Of a stretch of 34,339 nucleotides of DNA, positions 24,365 through 31,751 are shown one piece after another. Positions within the stretch are counted from its first letter, which is position 1. Every line of letters starts with the position of its first letter. The translations under genes and the position numbers were made by a program. The DNA is from Bacteroidales bacterium (lineage in GTDB: Bacteria; Bacteroidota; Bacteroidia; Bacteroidales; VadinHA17), in assembly GCA_021163295.1 (NCBI GenBank), contig JAGGXD010000125.1, positions 1-34,339 on the forward strand, in the 5' to 3' direction. A model generated the notes under the pieces. The model ran no database searches. It was not told the DNA's origin and saw only the letters and a list, made by a program, of their open reading frames with translations.

Positions 24365-24964
24365 GTGATTATAAAGGATGCAAAATATATTAAAAGCAGT
24401 GCGAAATTGAATCAGTGTCCGCCACCTGATTACCCGGAATATGCATTTACAGGCAGGTCGAATGTCGGAAAATCATCGCTTATAAATATGCTCACTGGCA
24501 GGAAAAAACTTGCCAAAATATCATCAACTCCGGGCAAAACAAGGACTATTAATCACTTCCTTATTAATGAAAGATGGTATCTTGTTGACCTTCCGGGATA
24601 CGGATATGCAAAAGTTTCAAGGGATATTAAGAAACAATGGAATAAAACAACAACAAACTATATTTTGAAAAGGGAGAATCTGATATGCTTGTTTGTACTT
24701 ATTGATTCACGTCACCCACCGCAAAAAAAAGATATTCAGTTTATCGAACTACTTGGACATAATAAGGTTCCTTTTGCGATAGTTTTTACAAAAACCGATA
24801 AGCTTTCCGAAACCGAATTAAAAAAGAATACTTCTAATTATGAAGAAGAACTATTAAAGCATTGGGAATTCCTTCCCAATTGTTTTAATTCTTCAACAAA
24901 GAAAAAGCTCGGGAAAAATGAAATTCTTGACTTCATTGAAGAAACTAACAAAAACTTAAAATGA
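24365..24964 (+). CDS. engB: Ribosome biogenesis GTPase EngB/YsxC
   Basis: A 199-residue GTPase of the YihA/YsxC family, which helps assemble the large ribosomal subunit. The P-loop is GRSNVGKSSL (residues 30-39), the switch II region is VDLPGYGYAKVS, the base-specificity motif is FTKTDK (about 138-143), and the late NCFNSSTKKKLG occupies the G5 position. The start must be GTG at 24365: an in-frame stop lies at 24356-24358 and the nearby ATG at 24360 reads into a stop after two codons in another frame. It is followed by the long pyrimidine-rich gap before prs. The assignment is firm. Confidence 0.95.
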   Translation: MIIKDAKYIKSSAKLNQCPPPDYPEYAFTGRSNVGKSSLINMLTGRKKLAKISSTPGKTRTINHFLINERWYLVDLPGYGYAKVSRDIKKQWNKTTTNYILKRENLICLFVLIDSRHPPQKKDIQFIELLGHNKVPFAIVFTKTDKLSETELKKNTSNYEEELLKHWEFLPNCFNSSTKKKLGKNEILDFIEETNKNLK

Positions 24965-24980
24965 CTAGAGTTTAAAGAGC

Positions 24981-25134
24981 TAATCTACTCATCTTACTCA
25001 ACTCTTCATTCTTCCAAAATGTTACGGTTTACGAGTTAAGTCTTTGCCTTTTATTCACTTCATTTCCTCATTTCCTCCTCTTCCAATTTATTTATTTACT
25101 CATTTACTCATTTCTTCACATTAGTTCACTTTAA
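24981..25134. repeat. Degenerate pyrimidine-rich repeat tract
   Basis: The gap between engB and prs is filled on the + strand by irregular repetitions of ACTCAT, TTCATT and TTCCTC words with few Gs. CTTACTCAACTC (24993-25004) recurs exactly at 31734-31745, and ACTCATTTCTTCA (25106-25118) recurs exactly at 28228-28240. No coding signal is present. Confidence 0.6.
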
Positions 25135-25145
25135 ATACTGATTAG

Positions 25146-25177
25146 TTACATTAAATAAAAAGAGATTATTAACTTTA
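25146..25177 (+). promoter_or_regulatory. Promoter candidate for prs
   Basis: A near-consensus -7 box TAACTTTA (25170-25177, one mismatch to TAnnTTTG) lies 20 bp after TTAC (25146-25149). It sits 31 bp upstream of the prs ATG, directly after the pyrimidine-rich tract. Confidence 0.35.
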
Positions 25178-25208
25178 CATCATTCAAAAATCAATCAAAT
25201 TAAAAACG

Positions 25209-26147
25209 ATGGATGGTAAACCTCCTCTTAAATTTTTTTCAGGTAGAGCCACACGTTACCTGGCAGAAAAAATTGTTAAAAGTTCCGGTAATGAGTTAGG
25301 GCAAAGTTCCGTAATGAAATTCAGCGATGGTGAATTTCAACCCTCATTTGAAGAATCTGTAAGAGGATGCAAGGTTTTTATTATTCAGTCAACTTTTCAA
25401 CCTGTAGATAATTTGTTCGAACTATTAATGATGATTGATGCTGCCAAAAGAGCCTCTGCCTACAATATCGTTGCAGTCCTTCCCTATTTCGGATTTGCAC
25501 GTCAGGACAGGAAAGACAAACCACGTGTCTCTATTGGAGCTAAGCTGGTAACAGATCTTCTTACTACGGCAGGAGTTGATCGTGTAATGACTATGGATCT
25601 TCATGCTGATCAAATTCAGGGGTTTTTCAATGTTCCGGTTGATCATATCTTTGCGTCATCACTTTTTGTTCCCTATATTAAAGATCTTAACCTTGATAAT
25701 CTGGTAATTGCAGCACCGGATATGGGTGGAACAAAACGGGCAAATGCTTACTCCAGGTTTCTGAAATGTGAAATGGTTATTTGTTATAAGCTAAGGAAAA
25801 AAGCGAATTATATTAATGAGATGCAGGTAATTGGTAATGTTAAGGACAAAAATATTATTATTGTAGACGACATGGTTGATACTGCAAGAACTCTCACTTT
25901 AGCTGCACAGATGATGATGGACAAAGGGGCAATAAGTGTCCGTGCAGCTACAACACATCCTGTTCTCTCTGGTGATGCTTATGAAAAAATCGAAAGCTCA
26001 CCTATCAAAGAACTCCTGGTAACTGATTCTATACCTCTGAAACAGGAATCAAAAAAGATTAAAGTAATCTCTGTAGCTGATGTTTTCGCTGATGTAATTA
26101 ACAAAGTTTACAATTATCAGTCAATAAGCAATAGTTTTATACAATAA
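25209..26147 (+). CDS. prs: Ribose-phosphate pyrophosphokinase
   Basis: A 312-residue PRPP synthetase, converting ribose 5-phosphate and ATP to PRPP for nucleotides, histidine, tryptophan and NAD. KFSDGEFQPSFEESVRG (about 37-53) and YFGFARQDRKDKPRVSIGAK (about 93-112) form the N-terminal half and ATP loop; TMDLHADQIQGFF (128-140) holds the catalytic region; the PRPP loop is IIIVDDMVDTARTL (216-229), with Asp220 and Asp221. Length is typical of class I enzymes. The next gene, rplY/ctc, is commonly beside prs in bacteria. A perfect -7 box lies in the gap after it, so the two are not solely co-transcribed. Confidence 0.97.
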   Translation: MDGKPPLKFFSGRATRYLAEKIVKSSGNELGQSSVMKFSDGEFQPSFEESVRGCKVFIIQSTFQPVDNLFELLMMIDAAKRASAYNIVAVLPYFGFARQDRKDKPRVSIGAKLVTDLLTTAGVDRVMTMDLHADQIQGFFNVPVDHIFASSLFVPYIKDLNLDNLVIAAPDMGGTKRANAYSRFLKCEMVICYKLRKKANYINEMQVIGNVKDKNIIIVDDMVDTARTLTLAAQMMMDKGAISVRAATTHPVLSGDAYEKIESSPIKELLVTDSIPLKQESKKIKVISVADVFADVINKVYNYQSISNSFIQ

Positions 26148-26152
26148 GTTAT

Positions 26153-26160
26153 TATATTTG
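26153..26160 (+). promoter_or_regulatory. -7 promoter box upstream of rplY
   Basis: TATATTTG exactly matches the TAnnTTTG -7 element. It starts 6 bp after the prs stop, giving a leader of about 80 nt before the ATG at 26246. No good -33 match is seen at the usual spacing. The leader contains no structure I can name. Confidence 0.5.
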
Positions 26161-26245
26161 CACCCCGTAAAAAATCAATTATTTACTAACGTGTGATGGG
26201 AGGATTGTTAATTATTCTTGAGTAGCATAATCAAATTTTAGTAAA

Positions 26246-26971
26246 ATGAAAACTATTGAGTTAAAAGGTACCATAAGAGAGGATACAGGTAAAAAATACT
26301 CCAAACAATTAAGAATGGAAGAAAAGGTACCTTGTGTAATGTATGGAGGTAAAGAAAATATTCATTTTTCTATGCCTGAACTTAGTTTTAAAAACATTGT
26401 ATATACACCAAATGTATATCTTCTTAAGATTGAAATAGAAGGAGATTTTCACGATGCAGTTATCAGGGAAGTCCAGTTTCATCCGGTTACTGATAAAATT
26501 ATCCATGCTGATTTTAAGGAATATTATCCCGATCAACCTGTAATTATTAATCTCCCGGTAAAGATTATCGGTGAGTCAATTGGCCTGAAAGCCGGAGGAA
26601 AGCTGCGTATAAGAAGAAGGGTGCTCAAAGCAAAAGGTCTTGTTAAATATTTCCCCGAACATCTTGAACTTGATATTACTGATCTTGATATTGGTCATAC
26701 AATCAGGATTGAAGACCTTAAAATTGAAGGATTAGAGTTTCTCGATTCTCCGGGAGCAATGATTGTATCAGTTGTTTCAGCTAGAGTTATCTCAAAAGCT
26801 ATGCTTACTGCTATTGAAGATATTGAAGCCAAGGAAGCAGAAGCCAAAGAGGCTATAGCAGAGCATGCTGAAGAAGAAAAAGCAGGTGAAGATAAAGAAG
26901 CAGTTGAGGGTGAAGAAAAAGAAGAAGAAAAGCCAGAAGAAAAAGGCCATAAAGAAAGCGAATCTAAATAA
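26246..26971 (+). CDS. rplY: Ribosomal protein L25 / general stress protein Ctc
   Basis: A 241-residue long-form (Ctc-type) L25, which binds 5S rRNA in the large subunit. The N-terminal domain (about 1-90) starts with IELKGTIREDTGKKYSKQLR and contains the VPCVMYGGKE and HPVTDKIIHADF motifs. The second beta domain (about 95-185) includes LPVKIIGESIGLKAGGKLRI and DITDLDIGHTIRI. Residues from about 190 form a highly charged Glu/Lys/Ala tail, disordered by composition, as often seen in long L25 proteins. Pth follows 17 bp downstream, the usual ctc-pth order, so one transcript is likely. Confidence 0.96.
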   Translation: MKTIELKGTIREDTGKKYSKQLRMEEKVPCVMYGGKENIHFSMPELSFKNIVYTPNVYLLKIEIEGDFHDAVIREVQFHPVTDKIIHADFKEYYPDQPVIINLPVKIIGESIGLKAGGKLRIRRRVLKAKGLVKYFPEHLELDITDLDIGHTIRIEDLKIEGLEFLDSPGAMIVSVVSARVISKAMLTAIEDIEAKEAEAKEAIAEHAEEEKAGEDKEAVEGEEKEEEKPEEKGHKESESK

Positions 26972-26988
26972 TCTAATAATTTTTTGTT

Positions 26989-27555
26989 TTGAAATTTCTG
27001 ATCGTTGGGTTAGGAAATTTTGGCGATGAATATCAACATACACGCCATAATATAGGATATACAATACTGGATGCTATATCTGATTTGAATAATGTTAATT
27101 TTCAGGATAAAAGATATGCTTTCAGGGGAGATTATAAATACAAAGGACGTACTTTTGTCCTGATAAAGCCTACAACTTATGTTAATCTTAGTGGTAAAGC
27201 CGTAAATTACTGGTTACAAAAAGAAAAAATACCTGTTGAAAAACTTTTAGTCTTAACTGACGACATCTCATTACCTTTCGGATCACTTAGATTAAGACCT
27301 GCAGGCGGGGATGCCGGTCATAACGGATTAAATAATATTTCAACTATTCTGGGACATAATAATTATGCTCGCCTGCGGTTTGGTATTGGTAGTGAGTTTA
27401 GTAAAGGAACTCAGGTTAATTATGTTTTAGGGAAATGGACAAATGAGGAAGAAAAACAGATCGCAGATCTTGTAAATAAGTCTGTTGAAATTATCCGGAG
27501 CTTCGGTACAATTGGAATTAAGCGCACTATGAACCTTTTTAACCGGAAAAAATAA
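26989..27555 (+). CDS. pth: Peptidyl-tRNA hydrolase
   Basis: A 188-residue Pth, which frees tRNA from peptidyl-tRNA dropped by ribosomes. The N-terminus KFLIVGLGNFGDEYQHTRHN shows Asn10 and the catalytic His20; KPTTYVNLSGKAV and DDISLPFGSLRLRPAGGDAG, HNGLNNI and RLRFGIG follow in order. The start is TTG at 26989: an in-frame stop lies at 26977 with no ATG or GTG between, and the family begins at MK(Y/F)LIVGLGN. Phe replaces the common Pro in GNPG; I recall variation here in Bacteroidota. It is 17 bp after rplY. Confidence 0.95.
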   Translation: MKFLIVGLGNFGDEYQHTRHNIGYTILDAISDLNNVNFQDKRYAFRGDYKYKGRTFVLIKPTTYVNLSGKAVNYWLQKEKIPVEKLLVLTDDISLPFGSLRLRPAGGDAGHNGLNNISTILGHNNYARLRFGIGSEFSKGTQVNYVLGKWTNEEEKQIADLVNKSVEIIRSFGTIGIKRTMNLFNRKK

Positions 27556-27599
27556 TACCGGTTAAAACTGTGTCTCACTCAATTGAAAACTAAATATAA

Positions 27600-27989
27600 A
27601 TGGTAGCTGATGGGGGGAAAATCCGGTTTGATAAGTGGCTTTGGGCAGTAAGAATTTACAAAACCCGCAGTATAGCAGCTGCAGCTTGTCGTAAAGGGAA
27701 AGTCATTATAGATAATCTGCCTGTTAAGCCATCCGGGAATGTTTCATTAGATAAAATTATTAATGTCAAAAAGCTACCTGTTATCTTCACCTACAGGATA
27801 AAAAAATTACCACTGAAAAGACTATCAGCAAAACTTGCCAAAGAATGTTTTGATGACTTAACTCCGCAAGAAGAATTTAACAAGTTAAAAATTAAAGAAT
27901 TACCCGGATTCGGTTACAGAAAAAAGGGGGAAGGCCGTCCAACAAAAAAGGAAAGAAGAATTATTGACAAGTATAATGATCCTCTGTAG
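27600..27989 (+). CDS. S4-domain RNA-binding protein (Hsp15/HslR-like)
   Basis: A 129-residue basic protein with an N-terminal S4 RNA-binding domain: IRFDKWLWAVRIYKTRS (about 8-24), AACRKGKVIIDNLPVKPSGN (about 28-47). It resembles Hsp15 (HslR), which binds stalled 50S-nascent-chain complexes. The C-terminal part is rich in Lys and Arg, including GFGYRKKGEGRPTKKERRII, which would add RNA contacts. It ends the engB-prs-rplY-pth run, 44 bp after pth, a context of ribosome maintenance and rescue that fits an Hsp15-type role. The exact substrate is inferred. Confidence 0.88.
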   Translation: MVADGGKIRFDKWLWAVRIYKTRSIAAAACRKGKVIIDNLPVKPSGNVSLDKIINVKKLPVIFTYRIKKLPLKRLSAKLAKECFDDLTPQEEFNKLKIKELPGFGYRKKGEGRPTKKERRIIDKYNDPL

Positions 27990-28026
27990 TTGCAAGAAAA
28001 CTCCAAATAACAATATACAAATCACA

Positions 28027-28079
28027 ACTTAACAAAGTGATCTCACGAACACCTTTAAAATTAATTATTTTGTGAGTAA
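28027..28079. repeat. 53-bp interspersed palindromic element, copy 2
   Basis: The same length and orientation as 6658-6710, 44 of 53 identical. The outer arms CTCACGAA (28042-28049) and TTTGTGAG (28069-28076) are fully conserved, while the loop side differs. It begins 38 bp after the stop of the S4-domain gene. Confidence 0.75.
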
Positions 28080-28131
28080 ATAAATCCCAATAATGAATAT
28101 TCAAATTTTTCAAACGTTTGGATATTAATAA

Positions 28132-28180
28132 TTTGAGATTTGTTATTTATTTGTTATTTGCTTTTTGAGATTTGTTATTT
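28132..28180. repeat. 17-bp direct repeat
   Basis: TTTGAGATTTGTTATTT is at 28132-28148 and again at 28164-28180, exact, 32 bp apart. A partial third copy, ATTTGTTATTT, lies between at 28147-28157. Confidence 0.7.
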
Positions 28181-28291
28181 TTTTAAAGTAACTAGTTCTC
28201 TTTCGGGCACTATGTAACCAATCATCTACTCATTTCTTCATTTAATCACAGATAATTTTATACCTTTCCACCGGTTTTTAAATTTTCCCCT

Positions 28292-29677
28292 ATGAGCATT
28301 GAGAATATTGAAAGATGGTCGTTCAGGTATGGTTTCCTTAGAAAATGGATAATGCTTTGGCAAAACTATGTCTTTTACAAAAAAATAATAGTCCTGAATA
28401 AAGAAAACATACCCCAAAATGAACATCTGATATTTGCACCAAATCACCAGAATGCTTTGATGGATGCTCTTGCTATTGCCACTAACCTGAAAAGACAACC
28501 GGCTTTTCTGGCACGATCAGACATTTTCAACAAACCCTTTATAGCCAACCTCTTATATCTTTTCAAGATGTTGCCTGTATACAGAATCAGGGATGGTATT
28601 GACACTATTGGAAATAATAAAAAGACCTTTGAAAAAACAATTGATATTATTACTAACAAAAACGGACTGATAATATTACCTGAAGGAAATCATTCAAAAT
28701 TCAGGCGACTACAGGTACTGAAAAAAGGAATATGCCGTATAGCTTTTCAATCAGAAGAATCCAGGAACTTTAATCTCAACATAAAAATTATTCCTATTGG
28801 ACTCGATTACAGCAACCACCAAAATGCAAGAAGTATATTAGTTATCAAATTCGGTAAACCAATTGAAGTCAGGAAATTCAAAGAATTATATCTTGAAAAT
28901 CCCCAAAAAGGGATGAGAGCATTAAAGGAGGAGATAAGTGACAGGATAAAGGAGCTTATGTTACATATTGAAACCAGCCAATATTATGATCTTTATAATA
29001 GAATCAGACTAATTTATGGCAGTAAAATGGCTAAAAACCAGGGGATTAACGAGTACAAACAACCTTTAGCCCTTGAAGTAGATCAAAAAACCGTTAATGT
29101 CCTCAATAAATACAACGATAAATTCGGTGACAGACTGGATAATTTGAAAGAAAAGGTTGAAAAATTCACACAATTGAGCACAAAGTTAAATATTGATCAC
29201 CAGGTTCTTGAAAACGAGCCCTTATCATTTATCAACCTATTACTTAAAAGTCTGGCTGCCCTGTTATTTCTACCGGTTTTTATTTATGGTTTTATTAATA
29301 ATTTCCTTCCATTCTACATCCCTGAACGGCTTTCGGGTATATTCAATGACAAGCAGTTCCACAGTTCGGTAAAATTTGTCCTCTCAATGTTACTTTTTCC
29401 AATATTTTATCTTATTCAGACACTTCTGGTATCTTTTCTTCCTTTATCAGGTTTTTATACAGCAGGATATTTTCTAAGCTTACCGGCATCGGGAGCCTTT
29501 GCATTATATTATGCAAACAATGTAAAGAAACTCAGAACAGGTTGGAAGTTTTTCTTTCTTCATGCCAAAAAAGACAAGCAATTATTATCCTTGTCAGATA
29601 TCCACAATTCTATAATTACTGAAATGGATGAAATTTTTTCCTGGTTCAGGAAACAAGAAACAGGCACTACCCCTTAA
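28292..29677 (+). CDS. Membrane-associated glycerolipid acyltransferase (PlsC domain)
   Basis: A 461-residue protein with an N-terminal PlsC-type acyltransferase domain (about 30-215). The catalytic motif is FAPNHQNALMDALA with His52 and Asp58, five residues apart (HX5D) rather than the HX4D of classic PlsC. The phosphate-binding motif is LPEGNHSKFRRL (about 132-143), followed by KKGICRIAF. Residues about 215-310 are charged and helical; two or three hydrophobic segments lie at about 315-340, 365-390 and 395-412, so it is probably an inner-membrane protein. The likely reaction is transfer of an acyl chain to glycerol 3-phosphate or lysophosphatidate; which one is not decided. It ends directly against the stop of the convergent dipeptidase. 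Confidence 0.85.
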   Translation: MSIENIERWSFRYGFLRKWIMLWQNYVFYKKIIVLNKENIPQNEHLIFAPNHQNALMDALAIATNLKRQPAFLARSDIFNKPFIANLLYLFKMLPVYRIRDGIDTIGNNKKTFEKTIDIITNKNGLIILPEGNHSKFRRLQVLKKGICRIAFQSEESRNFNLNIKIIPIGLDYSNHQNARSILVIKFGKPIEVRKFKELYLENPQKGMRALKEEISDRIKELMLHIETSQYYDLYNRIRLIYGSKMAKNQGINEYKQPLALEVDQKTVNVLNKYNDKFGDRLDNLKEKVEKFTQLSTKLNIDHQVLENEPLSFINLLLKSLAALLFLPVFIYGFINNFLPFYIPERLSGIFNDKQFHSSVKFVLSMLLFPIFYLIQTLLVSFLPLSGFYTAGYFLSLPASGAFALYYANNVKKLRTGWKFFFLHAKKDKQLLSLSDIHNSIITEMDEIFSWFRKQETGTTP

Positions 29678-30916
29678 TCAGGATTCTTTCTCAGCAATAT
29701 CCCTTACTTTACGGAATACACGCATCAAATTACCACCCCATATTTTCTCTATCTCTTTTGAATTATATCCTCTTTTAACAAGCTCAAGAGTTACGTTCTC
29801 CATTTCACTTACATCGAAGCAATCTTTCAATCCTCCACCGCCGTCAAAATCGGTTCCGATCCCAACATGGTTGATACCAACCAGTTCAACAACATGGTCA
29901 ATATGATCTGCCATGTCAGCAACAGTTGCAAGCTTTGGAGGAAATTTCCGGTCAATGGCATACCATTCATACCTCGCGCTGTCCATTTCCGCATCAGAAA
30001 GATTTTGAAAATCCTTATACTTTTCACGCAGGGCAAGTCTTGCAGAGTCTCTTTCGGGAAACGGTTCAGGAGTTTTAAGGTACTCAGACACGAAACATAT
30101 CTGAATAACCCCTCCATTATCCGCCAATACCCTGAGCATATCATCGGTAAGATTTCTTGGATTATCACACAAAGCTCTTGCACATGAATGGGATGCAATT
30201 ACCGGAGCAGTGGAAATCTTTAGTACATCATAAAAAGCTGAATCGGAAATATGTGAAACATCAACCATAAATCCAACACGATTCATCTCTTTTACAACAC
30301 TAATTCCAAAATCGCTCAAACCATTATGTTCCGGCCCCTCAGAATCTGTTGAAGAATCGCAAATATCATTATTTCTTGTATGACACAGGGTAATATACCT
30401 GGCACCCATCTCATAAAATTTTTCAATTAAACTTAAATCATTACCAATAGGATACCCATTTTCTATACCTATAAAAATTGCACGCTTCCCTTCATCCTGA
30501 ATCTTATATGCATCTTCAGGTGAGGTAGCTAACTGAGCAATATCCTGATTATCCTTTACAGCCTTTTTTATAGCATCAAAAATATTAAAAGCCAGGTTTT
30601 TTGCTTTTTCATTTCCTTCTTCTGTACGTTCACCCTGCCCAATAAATACAGCAAAAAACATTGCATCCAATCCACCTTCTTTCATTCTTTGAAAATCAAC
30701 TTTACCACCACCCTGCCTTGGATCATGTTTGTCACCAGGATTGTAATCAGATCTGAGTAACCTCATAGGAGTATCACAATGAGTGTCAACAGTGAGAACC
30801 TGATCATGAATTCCGGCTGCTTTCTCTGCAAGATTTTCCTTATTCAATTTGCATGAAACCAGCAAAATTGAAATACCTGCTAAAAATAAAAACAGGATTG
30901 TTTTTAATTTAAACAT
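29678..30916 (-). CDS. Lipoprotein membrane dipeptidase (peptidase M19)
   Basis: A 412-residue M19 (renal-type) dipeptidase with a lipoprotein signal: hydrophobic stretch then LLVSC, with Cys22 as the lipidated residue, so it is likely anchored in the periplasm or outer membrane. The zinc site shows TVDTHCDTP (His46, Asp48), the bridging glutamate in FIGIENGYPIG, the VDVSHISDSAFYDVL helix, and ASHSCARALCDNPRN. GIGTDFDGGGG near the end completes the fold. It hydrolyses dipeptides, probably including some with D-residues. Its TGA directly abuts the TAA of the acyltransferase gene on the other strand. It follows the LysE gene by 32 bp and may share its transcript. Confidence 0.93.
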   Translation of the reverse strand: MFKLKTILFLFLAGISILLVSCKLNKENLAEKAAGIHDQVLTVDTHCDTPMRLLRSDYNPGDKHDPRQGGGKVDFQRMKEGGLDAMFFAVFIGQGERTEEGNEKAKNLAFNIFDAIKKAVKDNQDIAQLATSPEDAYKIQDEGKRAIFIGIENGYPIGNDLSLIEKFYEMGARYITLCHTRNNDICDSSTDSEGPEHNGLSDFGISVVKEMNRVGFMVDVSHISDSAFYDVLKISTAPVIASHSCARALCDNPRNLTDDMLRVLADNGGVIQICFVSEYLKTPEPFPERDSARLALREKYKDFQNLSDAEMDSARYEWYAIDRKFPPKLATVADMADHIDHVVELVGINHVGIGTDFDGGGGLKDCFDVSEMENVTLELVKRGYNSKEIEKIWGGNLMRVFRKVRDIAEKES

Positions 30917-30948
30917 AACGGATTTGTTTTAAAAATTGTGTAAAAAAA

Positions 30949-31581
30949 CTAGACCTGCATAACGAATAAACTGCAAATCGCAAAAACTCCGAAAAGAATT
31001 ATCGTTATACCTGCAATCCGGTTTATCAACATTAGTTTTCGTAATCGAATTTTTGCCCTGAAGTGATTAACAACGGTGCTTATTGCAAACCAGGAAACGG
31101 ATGCTCCAACAAAAACGCCTGTTACAACCAACAATGCAGAAGAATAACCCGTAGAAACATCTTGTAAATTAAGACCTGCAAAAACGGCAATATATAAAAA
31201 GACAGTAAACGGATTAGAAAGAGCCATAAAAAGGATTGAAACAAAATCTTCAAATAAAGTCTTTCCCTCTCTCCTGTGTTTTTTAAATTGTTTTACCGGA
31301 TTAGTAATAAATATTTTAAGACCAATAAATGCAATAACTACCCCTCCGATTATCTTAATGATAAGTTGCTGTTCGCTGAGAAAATGAATAATGAAAGATA
31401 TTCCAAGTCCGGCAATTAAAGCAAAAATAGCATCAGCTGTAGCTATTCCCATCCCAGAAGAAAAGCCGGAGGATTTTCCTTTATTAAGAGTCCGTTGTAC
31501 ACATAAAATCCCCATTGGACCTACTGGTGTTGATACTAATAAGCCTACTATAATTCCCTTAATTAATAACTGTAATTCCAT
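30949..31581 (-). CDS. LysE/RhtB-family amino-acid exporter
   Basis: A 210-residue integral membrane protein with about six hydrophobic segments (roughly 5-27, 38-62, 66-84, 110-132, 143-166, 182-204). The N-terminal GLLVSTPVGPMGILCVQRTL (13-32) and GMGIATADAIFALIAGLG (43-60) are signatures of the LysE/RhtB family, which export amino acids or related compounds. A good Shine-Dalgarno, AGGAG, lies 4 bp before the ATG, unusual here and supporting the start. The dipeptidase follows by 32 bp; peptide hydrolysis and amino-acid export would make sense together, but this is inference. The substrate is unknown. Confidence 0.9.
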   Translation of the reverse strand: MELQLLIKGIIVGLLVSTPVGPMGILCVQRTLNKGKSSGFSSGMGIATADAIFALIAGLGISFIIHFLSEQQLIIKIIGGVVIAFIGLKIFITNPVKQFKKHRREGKTLFEDFVSILFMALSNPFTVFLYIAVFAGLNLQDVSTGYSSALLVVTGVFVGASVSWFAISTVVNHFRAKIRLRKLMLINRIAGITIILFGVFAICSLFVMQV

Positions 31582-31682
31582 AATACTCCTGTAAATCCTG
31601 TTCTCACTTTTATACGCAACAACTTAAAACTGGTTTCATTCTACATGTAAAAGTTGTAAAAGTAATAAATATTTTGATAAAC

Positions 31683-31706
31683 AGATAAGCACGGCCGTGC
31701 TTATCT
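31683..31706. repeat. 24-bp perfect palindrome
   Basis: AGATAAGCACGG is followed immediately by its own reverse complement. It is GC-richer than its surroundings and has no spacer. It lies 45 bp after the stop of the aldehyde dehydrogenase and about 100 bp upstream of the LysE start. On the minus strand only scattered Ts follow, so it is a weak terminator candidate; an operator for a dimeric regulator is equally possible. Confidence 0.7.
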
Positions 31707-31751
31707 ACATTCTTTCTTCCTCTTCCCACTCAACTTACTCAACTCACTTAG

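Larger units (their letters stand above)
27990..28291. other. 302-bp gene-free region with repeats
   Basis: No gene is seen. It holds copy 2 of the 53-bp hairpin element (28027-28079), a 10-bp palindrome CAAACGTTTG (28111-28120), a 17-bp direct repeat (28132-28148 and 28164-28180), and a pyrimidine-rich tract (about 28220-28250) sharing 13 bases with the engB-prs gap. Confidence 0.6.

Noticed and set aside
26816-26971. Charged C-terminal tail of L25 as something new
   Set aside because: Acidic, lysine-rich tails are common in long Ctc-type L25 proteins.
26989-27026. Phe in place of Pro in the Pth GNPG motif as an inactivating change
   Set aside because: The catalytic Asn10 and His20 are present, and this position varies in Bacteroidota as I recall; there is no sign of decay.
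26792-27064. Minus-strand frame rich in Phe over the end of rplY
   Set aside because: The run of Phe is the antisense of the Glu/Lys-rich tail of L25.
27541-27562. AACCGG/CCGGTT hairpin over the pth stop as a terminator
   Set aside because: It is followed by As on the plus strand, and the next gene on that strand starts 38 bp later.
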